DNA of 64,000 nucleotides from Hymenobacter psoromatis. GTDB taxonomy: Bacteria; Bacteroidota; Bacteroidia; Cytophagales; Hymenobacteraceae. The notes beneath the pieces are model-generated. The model had not been told where the DNA came from. It did no database searches and saw nothing but the letters and a program-made list of their open reading frames with translations. Location: the NCBI RefSeq assembly GCF_020012125.1, contig NZ_JAIFAG010000001.1, forward strand, positions 3,410,001 through 3,474,000. Direction: 5' to 3'. Of the stretch, positions 51,766 through 61,805 are shown in pieces. Made by a program: the position numbers and the translations under genes. Every line of letters begins with the position of its first letter. Within the stretch, counting starts at the first letter, position 1.

Positions 51766-53109
51766 CTAGTAGTGGCACTTAGCGCACTCCGTGCCACCGT
51801 TCGACGACACGGTGAAGGGAACGGCGCTGTTCGAGCGGTCGTGCAGCTTCACTAGGTTATCGTAGTAAGCGTTGCCCTTGGTGTTGAGCGGCGTCTCGCG
51901 GTGGCAATTGATGCACCAGCCCATCGTGAGGGCCGAGTACTGATACACCACCTCCATGTTCTGGATAGGGCCGTGGCAAGTCTGGCACTGGATGCCGCCT
52001 ACCTGCGTGTGCTGCGAGTGGTTGAAGTAGGCTAGGTCGGGTAGGTTGTGGATACGTACCCACTGAATGGGCTGCTTGCGCTCAATAGCCCGGTAGATTT
52101 TCTTGATTTCCGGCGACTCCGTCTTAATCTGCGAGTGGCAGTTCATGCAGATGTTGGCCGACGGAATGTTAGCCGACTTCCCCTTGTACACCGACGTATG
52201 GCAGTAGGCGCAGTTAATCTGGTTTTCGCCTGCATGGATTTTATGAGAGAATGCAATCGGCTGAGTAGGCTGGTAACCTTGGGTCAGGCCCACGGCCATC
52301 ACACTCTGCACGCCGGCGTAGAGGAGCACTAAGCCGACCACAGTACCCACGATACCGCGCAACACTGGCGACTGATACAGCCGTGCCCAATCGAAGCGCT
52401 GGTTAAGCACTTCGATATCACGGCCATCCAGGTCCTTACGGCCTTGCAACACATCCTTCATCAAGTTGGCGATGATAGCTAGCGTCACAACCAGCACAAT
52501 CAGTACTACTACCAGCACAATGAGCAGAATATCGGTGGAGCCCCCCGCGTTAGCGGCACCTCCCGCAGCAGCTTGGCCATCAACAGCCGTAGCATTTCCG
52601 GCCGTTACACCGCCGGCGGTAGCCGTAGCCCCACCCTCCTGCGAGGTAATCCAGGCCATGACGCTGGTTATATCCTTATCCGTCAATTGCGGGAAAGCCG
52701 GCATCTGCTGCTTGCCATTGGCCTCATACAGCTTTACAGCGTAATCATCGCCGCTGGCAATAACTTTGGCCGAGTTGTGAACCCACGGGATAACCCAGGA
52801 AATAGTACGGCGTTTGAGAATGCCGCCGAGGGCTGGGCCCACGACTTTCTCATTGACGGCATGGCACTGCGCGCAGTTGTTTTTAAACAACGCGTCGCCC
52901 GCCGCGATAGCGGCAGCATCGGGCGTACCAGAGCCTTGCGGAGCGGCCGATGCCGCGGCGTTAGCCCCAGCAGCCGTGGCTCCGGCGGTTGCACCAGGCG
53001 TTACGCCAGCTTTAGTGACGTTGGCAGTCTGGGCTAGGGCAGGAGCCGCGAGGGCCAGAAATAAGGCGAGCACCCAGGAAGTGGGGCGTGATAGAAAGCT
53101 ATTCATCAT
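51766..53109 (-). CDS. actA: Alternative complex III subunit ActA with extra N-terminal heme domain
   Basis: A 447-residue exported multiheme cytochrome c. After the signal peptide (to about residue 27) and an Ala/Gly/Thr-rich spacer comes a mono-heme domain with CAQCH at 79-83. A second low-complexity linker leads to two membrane helices (193-217, 252-273). The pentaheme part has CAYCH 300-304, CMNCH 321-325, CQTCH 375-379, CINCH 399-403 and CAKCH 442-446. Six heme sites in all. It is the first gene of the operon, 48 bp from the promoter's -7 box. Confidence 0.94.
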   Translation of the reverse strand: MMNSFLSRPTSWVLALFLALAAPALAQTANVTKAGVTPGATAGATAAGANAAASAAPQGSGTPDAAAIAAGDALFKNNCAQCHAVNEKVVGPALGGILKRRTISWVIPWVHNSAKVIASGDDYAVKLYEANGKQQMPAFPQLTDKDITSVMAWITSQEGGATATAGGVTAGNATAVDGQAAAGGAANAGGSTDILLIVLVVVLIVLVVTLAIIANLMKDVLQGRKDLDGRDIEVLNQRFDWARLYQSPVLRGIVGTVVGLVLLYAGVQSVMAVGLTQGYQPTQPIAFSHKIHAGENQINCAYCHTSVYKGKSANIPSANICMNCHSQIKTESPEIKKIYRAIERKQPIQWVRIHNLPDLAYFNHSQHTQVGGIQCQTCHGPIQNMEVVYQYSALTMGWCINCHRETPLNTKGNAYYDNLVKLHDRSNSAVPFTVSSNGGTECAKCHY

Positions 53110-53156
53110 CCAAACGAACCGGTAAAACGGATTGCGGGCGTACCCTTTCCGGGGTA

Positions 53157-53187
53157 CAAATGTAGGCTAGGAATCGCGGGCGGCAAA
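53157..53187 (-). promoter_or_regulatory. Promoter of the act-cox operon
   Basis: On the leftward strand TTTG (53184-53187) is followed after 19 bp by TACATTTG (53157-53164). This matches the Bacteroidota sigma-ABfr consensus TTTG-N19-TAnnTTTG exactly. It predicts a leader of roughly 40-45 bases before the actA ATG at 53109. Confidence 0.8.
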
Positions 53188-53426
53188 GGCAGAAAAGCCA
53201 TTTGCGCAAGGCCCCGCTTAATTTGGAAGCAGACTAAATAGGTTGGTTGACCTCTGCAGGCTGCTATTATCTTACTAAGGTATTGACTGATTGGGCAACC
53301 TGTTTTTTGCGGTTTTGGTTTTCTATTTTGAGTAGAAAATCCTACCCTTTGGAATAAAAATCAGCGAGCTTGTTTACCAACCTGGCAGTTAAGCTGGACA
53401 TTTAACTAGATACTTAGCACCATGCG

Positions 53427-53457
53427 TTGGTAGTACCCCAAAAAATCAGTACCTTTG
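53427..53457 (+). promoter_or_regulatory. Promoter of rpsF-rpsR-rplI
   Basis: TTG at 53427-53429 is followed after 20 bp by TACCTTTG (53450-53457), the Bacteroidota -33/-7 pattern. The rpsF start at 53500 leaves a leader of about 35-40 bases. The remaining sequence of the 53110-53499 gap shows no gene; only a short hairpin (53319-53339) is visible. Confidence 0.78.
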
Positions 53458-53499
53458 CCCCCCGATTCATTTTTTTCACTTTTAAAATCAACCCCGTCA

Positions 53500-53883
53500 A
53501 TGGACGTAAGAAATTACGAGACGGTCTTCATCCTGACTCCCGTGCTGAACGAGGGCCAGGTGCAAGAGACGGTCGAGAAGTTCTCGCAGGTGCTTAAGGA
53601 AAATAGCGCCGACCTTATTTCAACTGAAGCCTGGGGCCTGCGCAAGCTAGCCTACCCGATTCAGAAGAAATCCACTGGTTACTACTTCACGCTGACGTAC
53701 AATCACAGCGGCGAAGCTAACATCGTGGACGTACTCGAACTGGCTTTCCGCCGCGACGAGCGCGTGATTCGTTTTCTGACCACGGTGCTCGACAAGCATT
53801 CTGTGACTTATAACGAGCGCCGCCGCAATGGGGAGATGAACCAACAGCGCGCCCCCAAAGAGGCCGAAACCGTAGCCCAGTAA
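53500..53883 (+). CDS. rpsF: 30S ribosomal protein S6
   Basis: A 127-residue S6 that binds 16S rRNA with S18 in the platform. Family markers: NYETVFILTPVLNEGQV at the start and GLRKLAYPIQKKSTGYY in the middle (in part RKLAYPIQKKSTG). The ATG at 53500 is used; an upstream ATG at 53455 overlaps the promoter. A Gln/Glu-rich tail is usual for the phylum. rpsR follows after 18 bp. Confidence 0.96.
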   Translation: MDVRNYETVFILTPVLNEGQVQETVEKFSQVLKENSADLISTEAWGLRKLAYPIQKKSTGYYFTLTYNHSGEANIVDVLELAFRRDERVIRFLTTVLDKHSVTYNERRRNGEMNQQRAPKEAETVAQ

Positions 53884-53901
53884 CCTTATTAACAGATAAC
53901 G

Positions 53902-54177
53902 ATGGCTACGAGAAACAATAACCGCAGCAACGACCGCAACAACGGCAATAAGCCCGTTGACACGCGCAACAAGTACTGCCGCTTTAAGAAGAACGGCATC
54001 AAGTACGTGGACTATAAGGACCCGAACTTCCTGCTGAAATTTGTGAACGAGCAGGGGCGCTTGCTACCCCGTCGCATCACGGGCACCAGCCTGAAATTCC
54101 AGCGCAAAGTGGCCCAGGCCGTGGCTAAGGCCCGCCACCTGGCCCTAATGCCCTACGTAGCGGACGCTCTTAAATAG
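53902..54177 (+). CDS. rpsR: 30S ribosomal protein S18
   Basis: A 91-residue S18, partner of S6. The core reads [21 protein letters not shown] and [29 protein letters not shown] in parts ([34 protein letters not shown]). The N-terminus is Asn/Arg-rich. Located between rpsF and rplI as in most bacteria. Confidence 0.96.
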   Translation: MATRNNNRSNDRNNGNKPVDTRNKYCRFKKNGIKYVDYKDPNFLLKFVNEQGRLLPRRITGTSLKFQRKVAQAVAKARHLALMPYVADALK

Positions 54178-54294
54178 GCTGATTGTTGCTAGCAGATTGT
54201 TGATTATTACTGGCCAGACGTTCTGTTTTTGGCTATTAGCAATTGACAATCAACACCTAACAATCAACAATCAACAATCATCCTGACAAGAATC
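54178..54294. repeat. Repeat-rich spacer between rpsR and rplI
   Basis: The 117-bp gap holds several copies of GATTGTT and its complement AACAATC; the right side has three consecutive CAATCAA heptamers. The copies can pair across the gap imperfectly. The operon spacer is otherwise normally short, so this looks like an inserted repeat. Confidence 0.6.
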
Positions 54295-54738
54295 ATGGAA
54301 ATCATTCTGAAAGACGACGTTAAGGGGCTCGGGTACAAGAACGACCTCGTGACGGTAAAATCCGGCTACGGCCGCAACTACCTGCTGCCGCAAGGCTTGG
54401 CGATGCTGGCTGACAAGTCGGCTAAGAAAATCGTGGCCGAGAACGTGCGCCAAGCAGCCCACAAAGCTGAAAAGGTGAAAACCAACGCGCAAGCGGTGGC
54501 CGACCAGGTAGGCGACCAAGTCTTTGAACTGCCCGCCAAGATTGGCGAAACCGGCAAGATTTTCGGGCGCGTAACCACGCTGCAATTATCGGAAGCGCTC
54601 AAGAACAAGGGCATCGATGTGGACCGCAAGCGCTTAAGTTTCGACCAGGAGGTTACTACCGCTGGCGACTATACTGCCACGCTAAATCTGCACAAAGAAG
54701 TGAAGCATACGGTAAAATTCCGGGTAGAAGCAGCTTAG
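54295..54738 (+). CDS. rplI: 50S ribosomal protein L9
   Basis: A 147-residue L9 with the two-domain dumbbell: the N-terminal rRNA-binding part MEIILKDDVKGLGYKND and NYLLPQGLAMLA, a long central helix rich in Lys/Ala, and a C-terminal domain with IFGRVTTLQLSEAL. Length and motifs are complete. Confidence 0.96.
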   Translation: MEIILKDDVKGLGYKNDLVTVKSGYGRNYLLPQGLAMLADKSAKKIVAENVRQAAHKAEKVKTNAQAVADQVGDQVFELPAKIGETGKIFGRVTTLQLSEALKNKGIDVDRKRLSFDQEVTTAGDYTATLNLHKEVKHTVKFRVEAA

Positions 54739-54775
54739 CTGATAAGCTAATAGCCACTAACTATTCACTTGTTAA

Positions 54776-54835
54776 AAGCCCCGGCGGGGCGGCCTCCCGA
54801 ACAGGTAGGTCGCTGCGTCGGGGCTCGTTGCTTTA
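54776..54835 (+). terminator. Possible terminator after rplI
   Basis: AAGCCCC at 54776-54782 can pair with CGGGGCT at 54829-54835, with a nested GCCCCGGCGGGGC hairpin on the left. A T-rich but interrupted stretch follows. Likely ends the ribosomal operon; the fold is not certain. Confidence 0.45.
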
Positions 54836-54912
54836 TATTTTCCTCACAATTAGCTAGCTGTCAAGCCAGAAGCTAACGGCTAAAAGCTACTAGCTATCAG
54901 CTAGTGGAGGGT

Positions 54913-54920
54913 TACCTTTG
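54913..54920 (+). promoter_or_regulatory. Candidate -7 box directly before the GSCFA gene
   Basis: TACCTTTG ends 6 bp before the ATG at 54927. If used, transcription would begin at or next to the start codon, giving an almost leaderless message. No clear TTG lies at -33. Confidence 0.4.
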
Positions 54921-54926
54921 TAGTTC

Positions 54927-56990
54927 ATGTTTCGAACTGACTTAACTATTGCGCCGCAGGAGCGGCAATTGGCGCGTACGGCGCGCGTACTCACGATAGG
55001 CTCTTGCTTTGCCGATAGTCTCGGCGAGCGACTGCGGCTGAATAAGGTGACTACCCTGGCTAATCCCTTCGGAACGGTGTTTCAGCCCCTGGCGCTAGCG
55101 CAGCTGCTACGAGCCGCCGCTGGCGAAGCGCAGGACTGGCAGCAGCACGTAGTAGAAGCACGGGGCCGCTGGCAAAGCTTTGATTTTCACGGCAGCGTGG
55201 GGGCTGATTCGCCCGTCGAGCTGCTACAAGTCATTCAGGAAACTGTGCGGCGGGTAGGAGACTTCGTGCGTACTGCCGACGCCGTGGTGCTGACCCTGGG
55301 TACCGCTTGGGCCTACCGACTGCGCGAAACCGGCGAGCTGGTGAGTAACCTGCACAAGCTGCCAGCCGCGCTTTTTGAGAAAGAGCTGCTGACGGCTGAC
55401 GAGATAGTGAACGGGCTGGCTGAGGTGCACGCGTTGTTGCGCCGCATTAATCCTGACGTTCGCATCATACTGACCGTGAGCCCAGTGCGGCATTTGAAAG
55501 ATACGCTGCCGCTGAGCGCGGTGAGCAAGTCGGTGCTACGTGTGGCCTGCCACTACCTCGGCGAGCTGCTGCCGGGCGTGAGCTACTTCCCGGCTTATGA
55601 GCTGTTGACGGACGACCTGCGCGACTATCGCTTCTACGCGGCCGATATGCTGCACCCGTCCCCAGTGGCCGAGGATTACGTCTGGGACAAGTTTGCGCGG
55701 GCTTATTTCGACGCCGAGTTTGGCCGTTTTCGCAAGGAGTGGGCGGCGGTGCGCCAGTCGCTGGGCCACCGGCCGCTGCATCTGGGTGCTCCCGAGCACC
55801 GCACTTTCCTGGACCAGACCCGCGAGCGCCTGGAAAAGCTGCTCGCGCAGGGTGTGGAAGTACGCCAAGAGTTGCGAGATGTGCAGCGCCAACTGGCAGC
55901 CCTACCCCCCCCCAGGCCGGCCTACGTGCCGCCACTGCCGGAAGATAACGAGGAGCGCATTGATATCGGTGACGAAGATTCTGACAATCAAATAATTGTT
56001 AGCCAACCGACTAGCGCACCAGCACAACCGGTTGAGCGCCGCGCCGACAACCCGCGCGGCCGGCGCAACGGCCGCGATAGCCGCAGCGACCGCTCGAACC
56101 GGGACCGGCGCGACGACCGGCCTACCGCCGCACCGGTAGAAACCGAGGTTTTTGCCGTGGCTGAAGAACCAGTTGTGGAATCGGTAGCTACTGCCGTGCA
56201 GAAGCTATTGCTTGACCCCACGGCCGAGCTGTTGCCAGAAGCGGAAGCGGACAGCGCTGGCTACCCGGCCACGAAGAAGAAGCGCCGTTCGCGGGGTGGG
56301 GCCAAACGCACGGCTCGTAAGAACGCGGCGCGCCTAGCCGCTGAGCAGGCAGGCGAGGAAACCGGTTCGCTGGCAGCAGAGGAGTTGGACGAAGAATTGG
56401 CCCACGAAATGACTGGCTTCCTGCCTGAGGCTGCTGAATTGGAAGTCCTACCCCCCACCAGCGAGCTCAAGCCCCATAAGCGCGGCACCGGGCCGACACC
56501 TAAAAAATCGAAGGTCATTACTAAGTCGGGTTTGGTAAAGCGAGGGAAACGGACAAGCTTATTTCGAGCGGCTGACCAGCCGGAAGCCTCCGTGGCCGCG
56601 CCGCGGCCGGCCTCCGCACCGATTATCTCGCCACCCATCATTCCCGAAATCTTGCTGGAACGACCTGCGGTAGCCGAGGCCATTTATGCCAGTCCGCCCG
56701 ACCTAGCTGAAACTACGCCGACCACATCGGAGCCGCCGGCAACTCCGGAAACTGTGCCAGCGGCCGACCCCCCGAAGCCCACAACGCGGCGTAGCCGACC
56801 CAGAACTGCCACTGCCACCACCGAAGCGAGCGCCAGCAAGCCGGCTAAAAAAGCCCCTAAAGCAGCCCTTAAGGCTACCAAGCCCGCTGCCGCGAAGAAG
56901 GCGGCTCCCAAAAAGGCCGCGGCTAAGAAACCGGCTGCGAAAAAGCCCCCTACCCCTGCCGCACCAGCCGGCGACTCGCCGGCCACTTAA
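54927..56990 (+). CDS. GSCFA domain protein with long disordered and histone H1-like tail
   Basis: A 687-residue protein. Residues 1-320 are a GSCFA domain, an SGNH-hydrolase-like esterase family found in Bacteroidota; the GSCFAD motif is at 25-30 and the C-terminal catalytic region is [14 protein letters not shown]. Its substrate is unknown. The remaining 360 residues are unusual: an Arg/Asn/Asp-rich segment ([10 protein letters not shown]), an acidic stretch, a basic [17 protein letters not shown] segment and a final Lys/Ala/Pro tail made of [19 protein letters not shown] repeats. Typical members lack this tail. A terminator follows at 56999. Confidence 0.85.
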   Translation: MFRTDLTIAPQERQLARTARVLTIGSCFADSLGERLRLNKVTTLANPFGTVFQPLALAQLLRAAAGEAQDWQQHVVEARGRWQSFDFHGSVGADSPVELLQVIQETVRRVGDFVRTADAVVLTLGTAWAYRLRETGELVSNLHKLPAALFEKELLTADEIVNGLAEVHALLRRINPDVRIILTVSPVRHLKDTLPLSAVSKSVLRVACHYLGELLPGVSYFPAYELLTDDLRDYRFYAADMLHPSPVAEDYVWDKFARAYFDAEFGRFRKEWAAVRQSLGHRPLHLGAPEHRTFLDQTRERLEKLLAQGVEVRQELRDVQRQLAALPPPRPAYVPPLPEDNEERIDIGDEDSDNQIIVSQPTSAPAQPVERRADNPRGRRNGRDSRSDRSNRDRRDDRPTAAPVETEVFAVAEEPVVESVATAVQKLLLDPTAELLPEAEADSAGYPATKKKRRSRGGAKRTARKNAARLAAEQAGEETGSLAAEELDEELAHEMTGFLPEAAELEVLPPTSELKPHKRGTGPTPKKSKVITKSGLVKRGKRTSLFRAADQPEASVAAPRPASAPIISPPIIPEILLERPAVAEAIYASPPDLAETTPTTSEPPATPETVPAADPPKPTTRRSRPRTATATTEASASKPAKKAPKAALKATKPAAAKKAAPKKAAAKKPAAKKPPTPAAPAGDSPAT

Positions 56991-56998
56991 TCTTTCTC

Positions 56999-57030
56999 AA
57001 AACCCAGCCCCGCCGGCTGGGTTTTGTTTT
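56999..57030 (+). terminator. Terminator after the GSCFA gene
   Basis: Perfect 11-bp arms (56999-57009 and 57015-57025, AAAACCCAGCC and complement) followed by a TTTTGTTTT run. The stop codon is 9 bp upstream of the stem. Confidence 0.85.
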
Positions 57031-57049
57031 ACCCATCGCATCCGAAGTT

Positions 57050-59095
57050 ATGTCTAACTCCGCCCCTACCCCCTCCACCAACCGCCTAGCCCACGAAACC
57101 AGCCCCTACCTGCTCCAACACGCCCATAATCCGGTGGACTGGTACCCGTGGGGACCGGAGGCGCTGGGGCGCGCCCAGGCTGAGCAAAAGCCCATTTTGG
57201 TGAGCATTGGGTATGCGGCGTGCCACTGGTGCCACGTGATGGAGCGCGAGTCATTTGAGAATGAGCAGGTAGCGCGGGTGATGAACAAATATTTCGTGTG
57301 CATCAAAGTGGACCGGGAGGAGCGACCCGACGTGGACCAGATTTACATGGACGCGGTGCAGGCGATGGGTATTCAGGGCGGCTGGCCGCTGAACGTGCTG
57401 CTGACGCCCGAGGCTAAGCCGTTTTATGGCGGCACGTATTTCCCACCCGGCAACTGGGTGAAGCTGCTCGAAAATGTAGCCCAGGCCTACGCCGGTGAGC
57501 ACCGCGCCGAGTTGGAAGGCTCGGCCGAGCGCTTTGTGCAGGTGCTGCAAGCGAGTGAGCTGGAGAAGTATGGCGCGGCCGGCGAGCTGGTTAGCACGGC
57601 CGTTAATGATGAGAAATTCAAGCTAATGGCCTATAACCTGACTCAGCGCTTTGACCGCGAACGGGGCGGCACCAACCGCGCACCCAAGTTTCCGATGCCC
57701 AGCATCTGGCGGTTTTTGCTGCGGGCGCATCACATCTCGAGCAGCCAGCAGCTGTTGAGTCAAGTCAACCTCACGCTGCGCGAAATGGCCTGGGGCGGCA
57801 TTTATGACCAGGTAGGCGGCGGTTGGGCGCGCTACTCAGTCGATGCGGAGTGGCTAGTGCCGCACTTTGAGAAAATGCTGTATGATAACGGCCAGCTGCT
57901 GAGCCTCTACAGCGAGGCGTTTCAGGTGACGCAGGAGCCGCTGTACCGCGAGGTCGTTTTCCAGACTGTGAACTGGGTGCGGCGCGAGTTGACTAACCCG
58001 GAGGGCGGCTTTTACTCGTCGCTCGATGCCGATAGCGAGGGCGAAGAAGGCAAGTTTTACGTCTGGACCCGCGCCGAATTGCAGGCTATCTTAGGTGAGG
58101 AAGAGCCGCTGGCGGCGGCTTACTACCAGTGCACGGGGGTAGGGAACTGGGAGCACGGCAACAACATTTTGCACCGCCGACAATCGGATGCCGACTTCGC
58201 CACCGAGCACATGCTGGAGCCGCACGTGCTGGCCAAGCTCATTCACGGTTGGCAAAAGCAGCTGCTGACCGCCCGCGCCCACCGCGTGCGGCCGGGCCTC
58301 GACGACAAGGTACTAACGGGCTGGAATGCGCTTATGCTCAGCGGCCTGCTGGCTGCCTACCGGGCGTTTGGCGCGCAGGAGTTCCTGGACTTAGCGCTAC
58401 GCAATGCCGAGTTTTTGCGGGCCAACCTGCGCAACGGGCCGCGCCTCTACCGCACCTGGAAGAACGGCCGCGCCACTATCAACGGCTTTCTGGAAGACTA
58501 CGCGCTAGTGATTGAAGCTTACATCAGTCTCTATGAAGCGACCTTCGCGGAAAGCTGGCTGCGCGAGGCGCAGGGGCTGACGACCTACGTGCTCGATAAT
58601 TTCTTCGACCCCGCCGAGCAGCAGTTTTTCTACACCGATGCCAGCGCCGAGCCGCTCATCGCCCGCAAAAAGGAGTTGTTCGACAACGTGATTCCTGGCT
58701 CTAACTCGGTGATGGCCCACAACCTGCTGCGGCTGGGTCGCCACCTCGAAAACACCGATTATCAAGCGTTGGCGGCTGCTATGCTGGGCCAGGTGCAGGC
58801 CCTAGCGGCCAAAGAGCCGCAGCACCTCACTAACTGGGCCAGTCTCTATGTAGCGCTGCTGCGGCCGGGTGCCGAAGTGGCCATCACTGGTCCGCAGGCT
58901 GAGGCATTTCGTGCGCAGCTAAGCCGGCATTTTTTGCCTAATGACGTGCTGGCTGGCAGTTCCACGACCAGCGCCCTACCCCTGCTCCAAGGCCGAGCAG
59001 GCACTGACCAAACCACCCTTTACGTGTGCCGCGACCACTCCTGCCAGCTGCCGGTGCACTCGGTGCCCGAGGCCCTGGCACAATTGGCACAGTAG
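57050..59095 (+). CDS. Thioredoxin-domain protein, DUF255/YyaL (SPATA20) family
   Basis: A 681-residue protein. The N-terminal thioredoxin-like DUF255 domain has the active-site-like CHWC (58-61) in [15 protein letters not shown]. The remainder is a six-hairpin (alpha/alpha)6 barrel like those of glycosidases and epimerases, with [20 protein letters not shown] (in part [13 protein letters not shown]), [16 protein letters not shown] and [15 protein letters not shown]. The biochemical role of the family is not established. It begins 20 bp after the preceding terminator. Confidence 0.92.
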   Translation: MSNSAPTPSTNRLAHETSPYLLQHAHNPVDWYPWGPEALGRAQAEQKPILVSIGYAACHWCHVMERESFENEQVARVMNKYFVCIKVDREERPDVDQIYMDAVQAMGIQGGWPLNVLLTPEAKPFYGGTYFPPGNWVKLLENVAQAYAGEHRAELEGSAERFVQVLQASELEKYGAAGELVSTAVNDEKFKLMAYNLTQRFDRERGGTNRAPKFPMPSIWRFLLRAHHISSSQQLLSQVNLTLREMAWGGIYDQVGGGWARYSVDAEWLVPHFEKMLYDNGQLLSLYSEAFQVTQEPLYREVVFQTVNWVRRELTNPEGGFYSSLDADSEGEEGKFYVWTRAELQAILGEEEPLAAAYYQCTGVGNWEHGNNILHRRQSDADFATEHMLEPHVLAKLIHGWQKQLLTARAHRVRPGLDDKVLTGWNALMLSGLLAAYRAFGAQEFLDLALRNAEFLRANLRNGPRLYRTWKNGRATINGFLEDYALVIEAYISLYEATFAESWLREAQGLTTYVLDNFFDPAEQQFFYTDASAEPLIARKKELFDNVIPGSNSVMAHNLLRLGRHLENTDYQALAAAMLGQVQALAAKEPQHLTNWASLYVALLRPGAEVAITGPQAEAFRAQLSRHFLPNDVLAGSSTTSALPLLQGRAGTDQTTLYVCRDHSCQLPVHSVPEALAQLAQ

Positions 59096-59219
59096 GGTAA
59101 ACTTTCCGGTTCGCACTACTGGCCGCTGGTCGGGGTTATCTTTACTATTCGCCTGCTGCTAGCTGTTTCCCGTGTCGCTTACCTTCGAATTTGCTGCCCC
59201 TACCCCCGCCCCGGCGGCT

Positions 59220-61718
59220 ATGCCCGACCGGGTAACGCTGTTCGTGGATGTGATTTTGCCCCTGCCCCTGCCTAAGCTTTACACTTACCGGGTACCGTTT
59301 GAGCTGAATGACAACGTAGTAATTGGGGGCCGGGTCATTGTGCAGTTTGGGGCTAAGCGCACGCTGAGCTGCATTGTGGCAGCCGTGCACGAAACGCCGC
59401 CCAAGGAATACCAGGCCAAGTACATTCTGGAGTTTATCGACGATGCGCCCGTGGTGACGCAGCCGCAGCTCAAGCTATTTCGCTGGATAAGTGAGTATTA
59501 CCTCTGCACGCTGGGCGAGGTGATAAACGCCGCGCTGCCAGCCGCGCTCAAGCTCAGCTCCGAGTCACGCATTCAGCTGCACCCGGCGTACCTCAACGAA
59601 GGCAGCCCCTACCCCCTCGACGACAAGGAACAGCGCATTGTGGACAGCCTGCGCACCGAGGACGGCAAGGCGCTGACGTTTACCGAAGTGGGCGACTTAC
59701 TAGGTATTGCATCGTTTCATAAAGTTATTAAGTCGCTGATGCAGAAGGATGTTATCTTTCTGTTTGAGCAAATGGCCGACAAGTATTCGCCCAAAGTGCT
59801 GAAAAAGGTTCGGCTGGCGCACCACTACGTGAGCACCGCCGCCGTGGAGCGGCTGTTTGAGGACCTGGCCGCCAAGCCCAAGCAGGTGGATGTGCTGCTG
59901 AAATACTTACAGCGCGTACCGGTGCACCACAACGAGCACCTCAACCACCTGGGCATCGAGAAAGCCTACCTCACCAGCTCGCCCCACCTCTCGGCCTCGG
60001 CGGTGAACACGCTGATAAAGAACGGTATCCTGGAGCAGTTCGACCAGATTGTGTCGCGCTTTCCGCTCGACGAAAACCCGGTGGCCCAGATGCCCTACCA
60101 GCTCAATGAAGCACAAGTAGTGGCCCGCGATGAGGTAATGACGCTCTTTGACCAGCAGAATATCGTGCTGCTGCACGGTGTCACGGGCTCGGGCAAGACA
60201 GAGATTTATATCGACCTCATTCGCAATGCCTTGGACGGTGGTGGGCAGGTACTGTACCTGCTGCCGGAAATCGCCCTCACGGCCCAGATTGTGACCCGGC
60301 TGATGCGCGTGTTTGGCTCGCGGCTGGGCGTGTACCACTCCAAATTCTCCGACAACGAGCGGGTGGAGGTGTGGAACGGCGTGCTTTCGGGCCGCTTTCA
60401 GGTGGTAGTGGGCGTGCGCTCGGCGGTGTTCTTACCTTTTGATAACCTGAGCCTTATCATCGTAGACGAGGAGCACGAAAGCTCCTACAAGCAGTACGAC
60501 CCCGCCCCGCGCTACAACGCCCGTGAGGTGGCCCTGATGATGGGCAACTTTCAGGGTGCCAAGGTATTGCTGGGCTCGGCCACGCCGGCCGTGGAAACCT
60601 ACTACCAGGCGCGGCTGGGCCGCTACGGCTTGGTCACGCTCAGCAAGCGCTTCGGTGAGGCTGGGATGCCGGAGATTGAGCTGATTGACACCCGCAAGCT
60701 GCGCGCCGAGAAGAAGATGCACAACCACTTCTCGGCCGACCTGCTGAGCGCGATGGAAAGTAAAATTGCGCAGAATGAGCAGGTTATCCTCTTCCAGAAC
60801 CGGCGCGGCTACGCGCCCGTGACCGAGTGCAACGACTGCGGCTACATCCCGAAGTGCCAGAGCTGCGCCGTGTCGCTCTCTTACCACAAGCACGCCCACG
60901 AGCTGCGCTGCCACTACTGCGGCTATCACGAGGGCATGCCCACGCAGTGCCCGGCCTGCGGCTCGCGGGCGCTGCGCACCCAGGGCTTCGGCACCGAAAA
61001 GCTGGAAGACGACCTCAAAATAATGCTGCCCCAGGCTAATGTGCAGCGCATGGACCTGGACACGACCCGCGCCAAAAACGCCTACCAGCAGATTATCGGC
61101 GACTTTGAGCAGCAGAAAACCAACGTGCTCGTGGGCACCCAGATGGTGACCAAGGGCTTGGATTTCGAGAACGTGAGCCTAGTGGGTATCGTGAATGCCG
61201 ACGCCATTATTCACTACCCCGACTACCGCGCCCACGAGCGCGCCTACCAGATGTTTGTGCAGGTAAGCGGCCGGGCCGGGCGCAAGGGTAAGAAAGGTAA
61301 AGTACTGATTCAGACCGGCGACCCTACCCAGGTTATTTTTGACAAGGTAATTCGCAACGACTACCTCGAATTTTACGAGTATGAAATAACCCAGCGCCGT
61401 GAGCACGAGTACCCACCCTTCGCCCGCATGATAAAGCTGACGGTGAAGCATATGGACCAGGAGCTAGCCCAAAAAGCCGCCATCCTGCTTACCCAAGAAT
61501 TGATTGAACGCCTGGGCCGCGGCCCGGTGCTGGGGCCGGAAGCGCCCTACATTTTCCGCATCCGCAATTTCTTTTTGCAGGAAATCGTCATCAAGCTCAG
61601 CCGCGAGCACACGGTGCTGAAGGCGGCCAAGGTAGCCATCTGCGCGGCGCTCGACGTGGTGCGCGACCAGAAAGAATACCGTCAGGCTCGCTTGGTGGTA
61701 GACGTGGACCCTATGTAA
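59220..61718 (+). CDS. priA: Primosomal protein N' (PriA helicase)
   Basis: An 832-residue 3'-5' helicase that restarts stalled replication forks. The N-terminal DNA-binding domain begins DVILPLPLPKLYTYRVP. Walker A is GVTGSGKTE near residue 320; the DEEH box lies in LIIVDEEHESSYKQYD. The zinc region has CNDCGYIPKCQSCAVSL and CHYCGYHEGMPTQCPACG (eight cysteines). The C-terminal part contains GTQMVTKGLDFENVSLVG and QVSGRAGRKGKKG. The ATG at 59220 gives the family N-terminus; a GTG at 59172 would add 16 residues of low complexity. Confidence 0.95.
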   Translation: MPDRVTLFVDVILPLPLPKLYTYRVPFELNDNVVIGGRVIVQFGAKRTLSCIVAAVHETPPKEYQAKYILEFIDDAPVVTQPQLKLFRWISEYYLCTLGEVINAALPAALKLSSESRIQLHPAYLNEGSPYPLDDKEQRIVDSLRTEDGKALTFTEVGDLLGIASFHKVIKSLMQKDVIFLFEQMADKYSPKVLKKVRLAHHYVSTAAVERLFEDLAAKPKQVDVLLKYLQRVPVHHNEHLNHLGIEKAYLTSSPHLSASAVNTLIKNGILEQFDQIVSRFPLDENPVAQMPYQLNEAQVVARDEVMTLFDQQNIVLLHGVTGSGKTEIYIDLIRNALDGGGQVLYLLPEIALTAQIVTRLMRVFGSRLGVYHSKFSDNERVEVWNGVLSGRFQVVVGVRSAVFLPFDNLSLIIVDEEHESSYKQYDPAPRYNAREVALMMGNFQGAKVLLGSATPAVETYYQARLGRYGLVTLSKRFGEAGMPEIELIDTRKLRAEKKMHNHFSADLLSAMESKIAQNEQVILFQNRRGYAPVTECNDCGYIPKCQSCAVSLSYHKHAHELRCHYCGYHEGMPTQCPACGSRALRTQGFGTEKLEDDLKIMLPQANVQRMDLDTTRAKNAYQQIIGDFEQQKTNVLVGTQMVTKGLDFENVSLVGIVNADAIIHYPDYRAHERAYQMFVQVSGRAGRKGKKGKVLIQTGDPTQVIFDKVIRNDYLEFYEYEITQRREHEYPPFARMIKLTVKHMDQELAQKAAILLTQELIERLGRGPVLGPEAPYIFRIRNFFLQEIVIKLSREHTVLKAAKVAICAALDVVRDQKEYRQARLVVDVDPM

Positions 61719-61791
61719 GTCAATTATCAGTTAACAGTCGTTCCACTAGCGCAAAATGCGCTAGTGGAACGACTGTTAACTGATAATTGAC
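61719..61791. terminator. Perfect 35-bp palindrome between converging genes
   Basis: Arms 61719-61753 and 61757-61791 are exact reverse complements around AAA. It starts on the base after the priA stop and ends 14 bp before the stop of the convergent lipoprotein gene. It would act as a two-way terminator, although the outer stem is not followed by a clean T run. Confidence 0.8.
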
Positions 61792-61805
61792 AACTGGTGA
61801 TTGAC

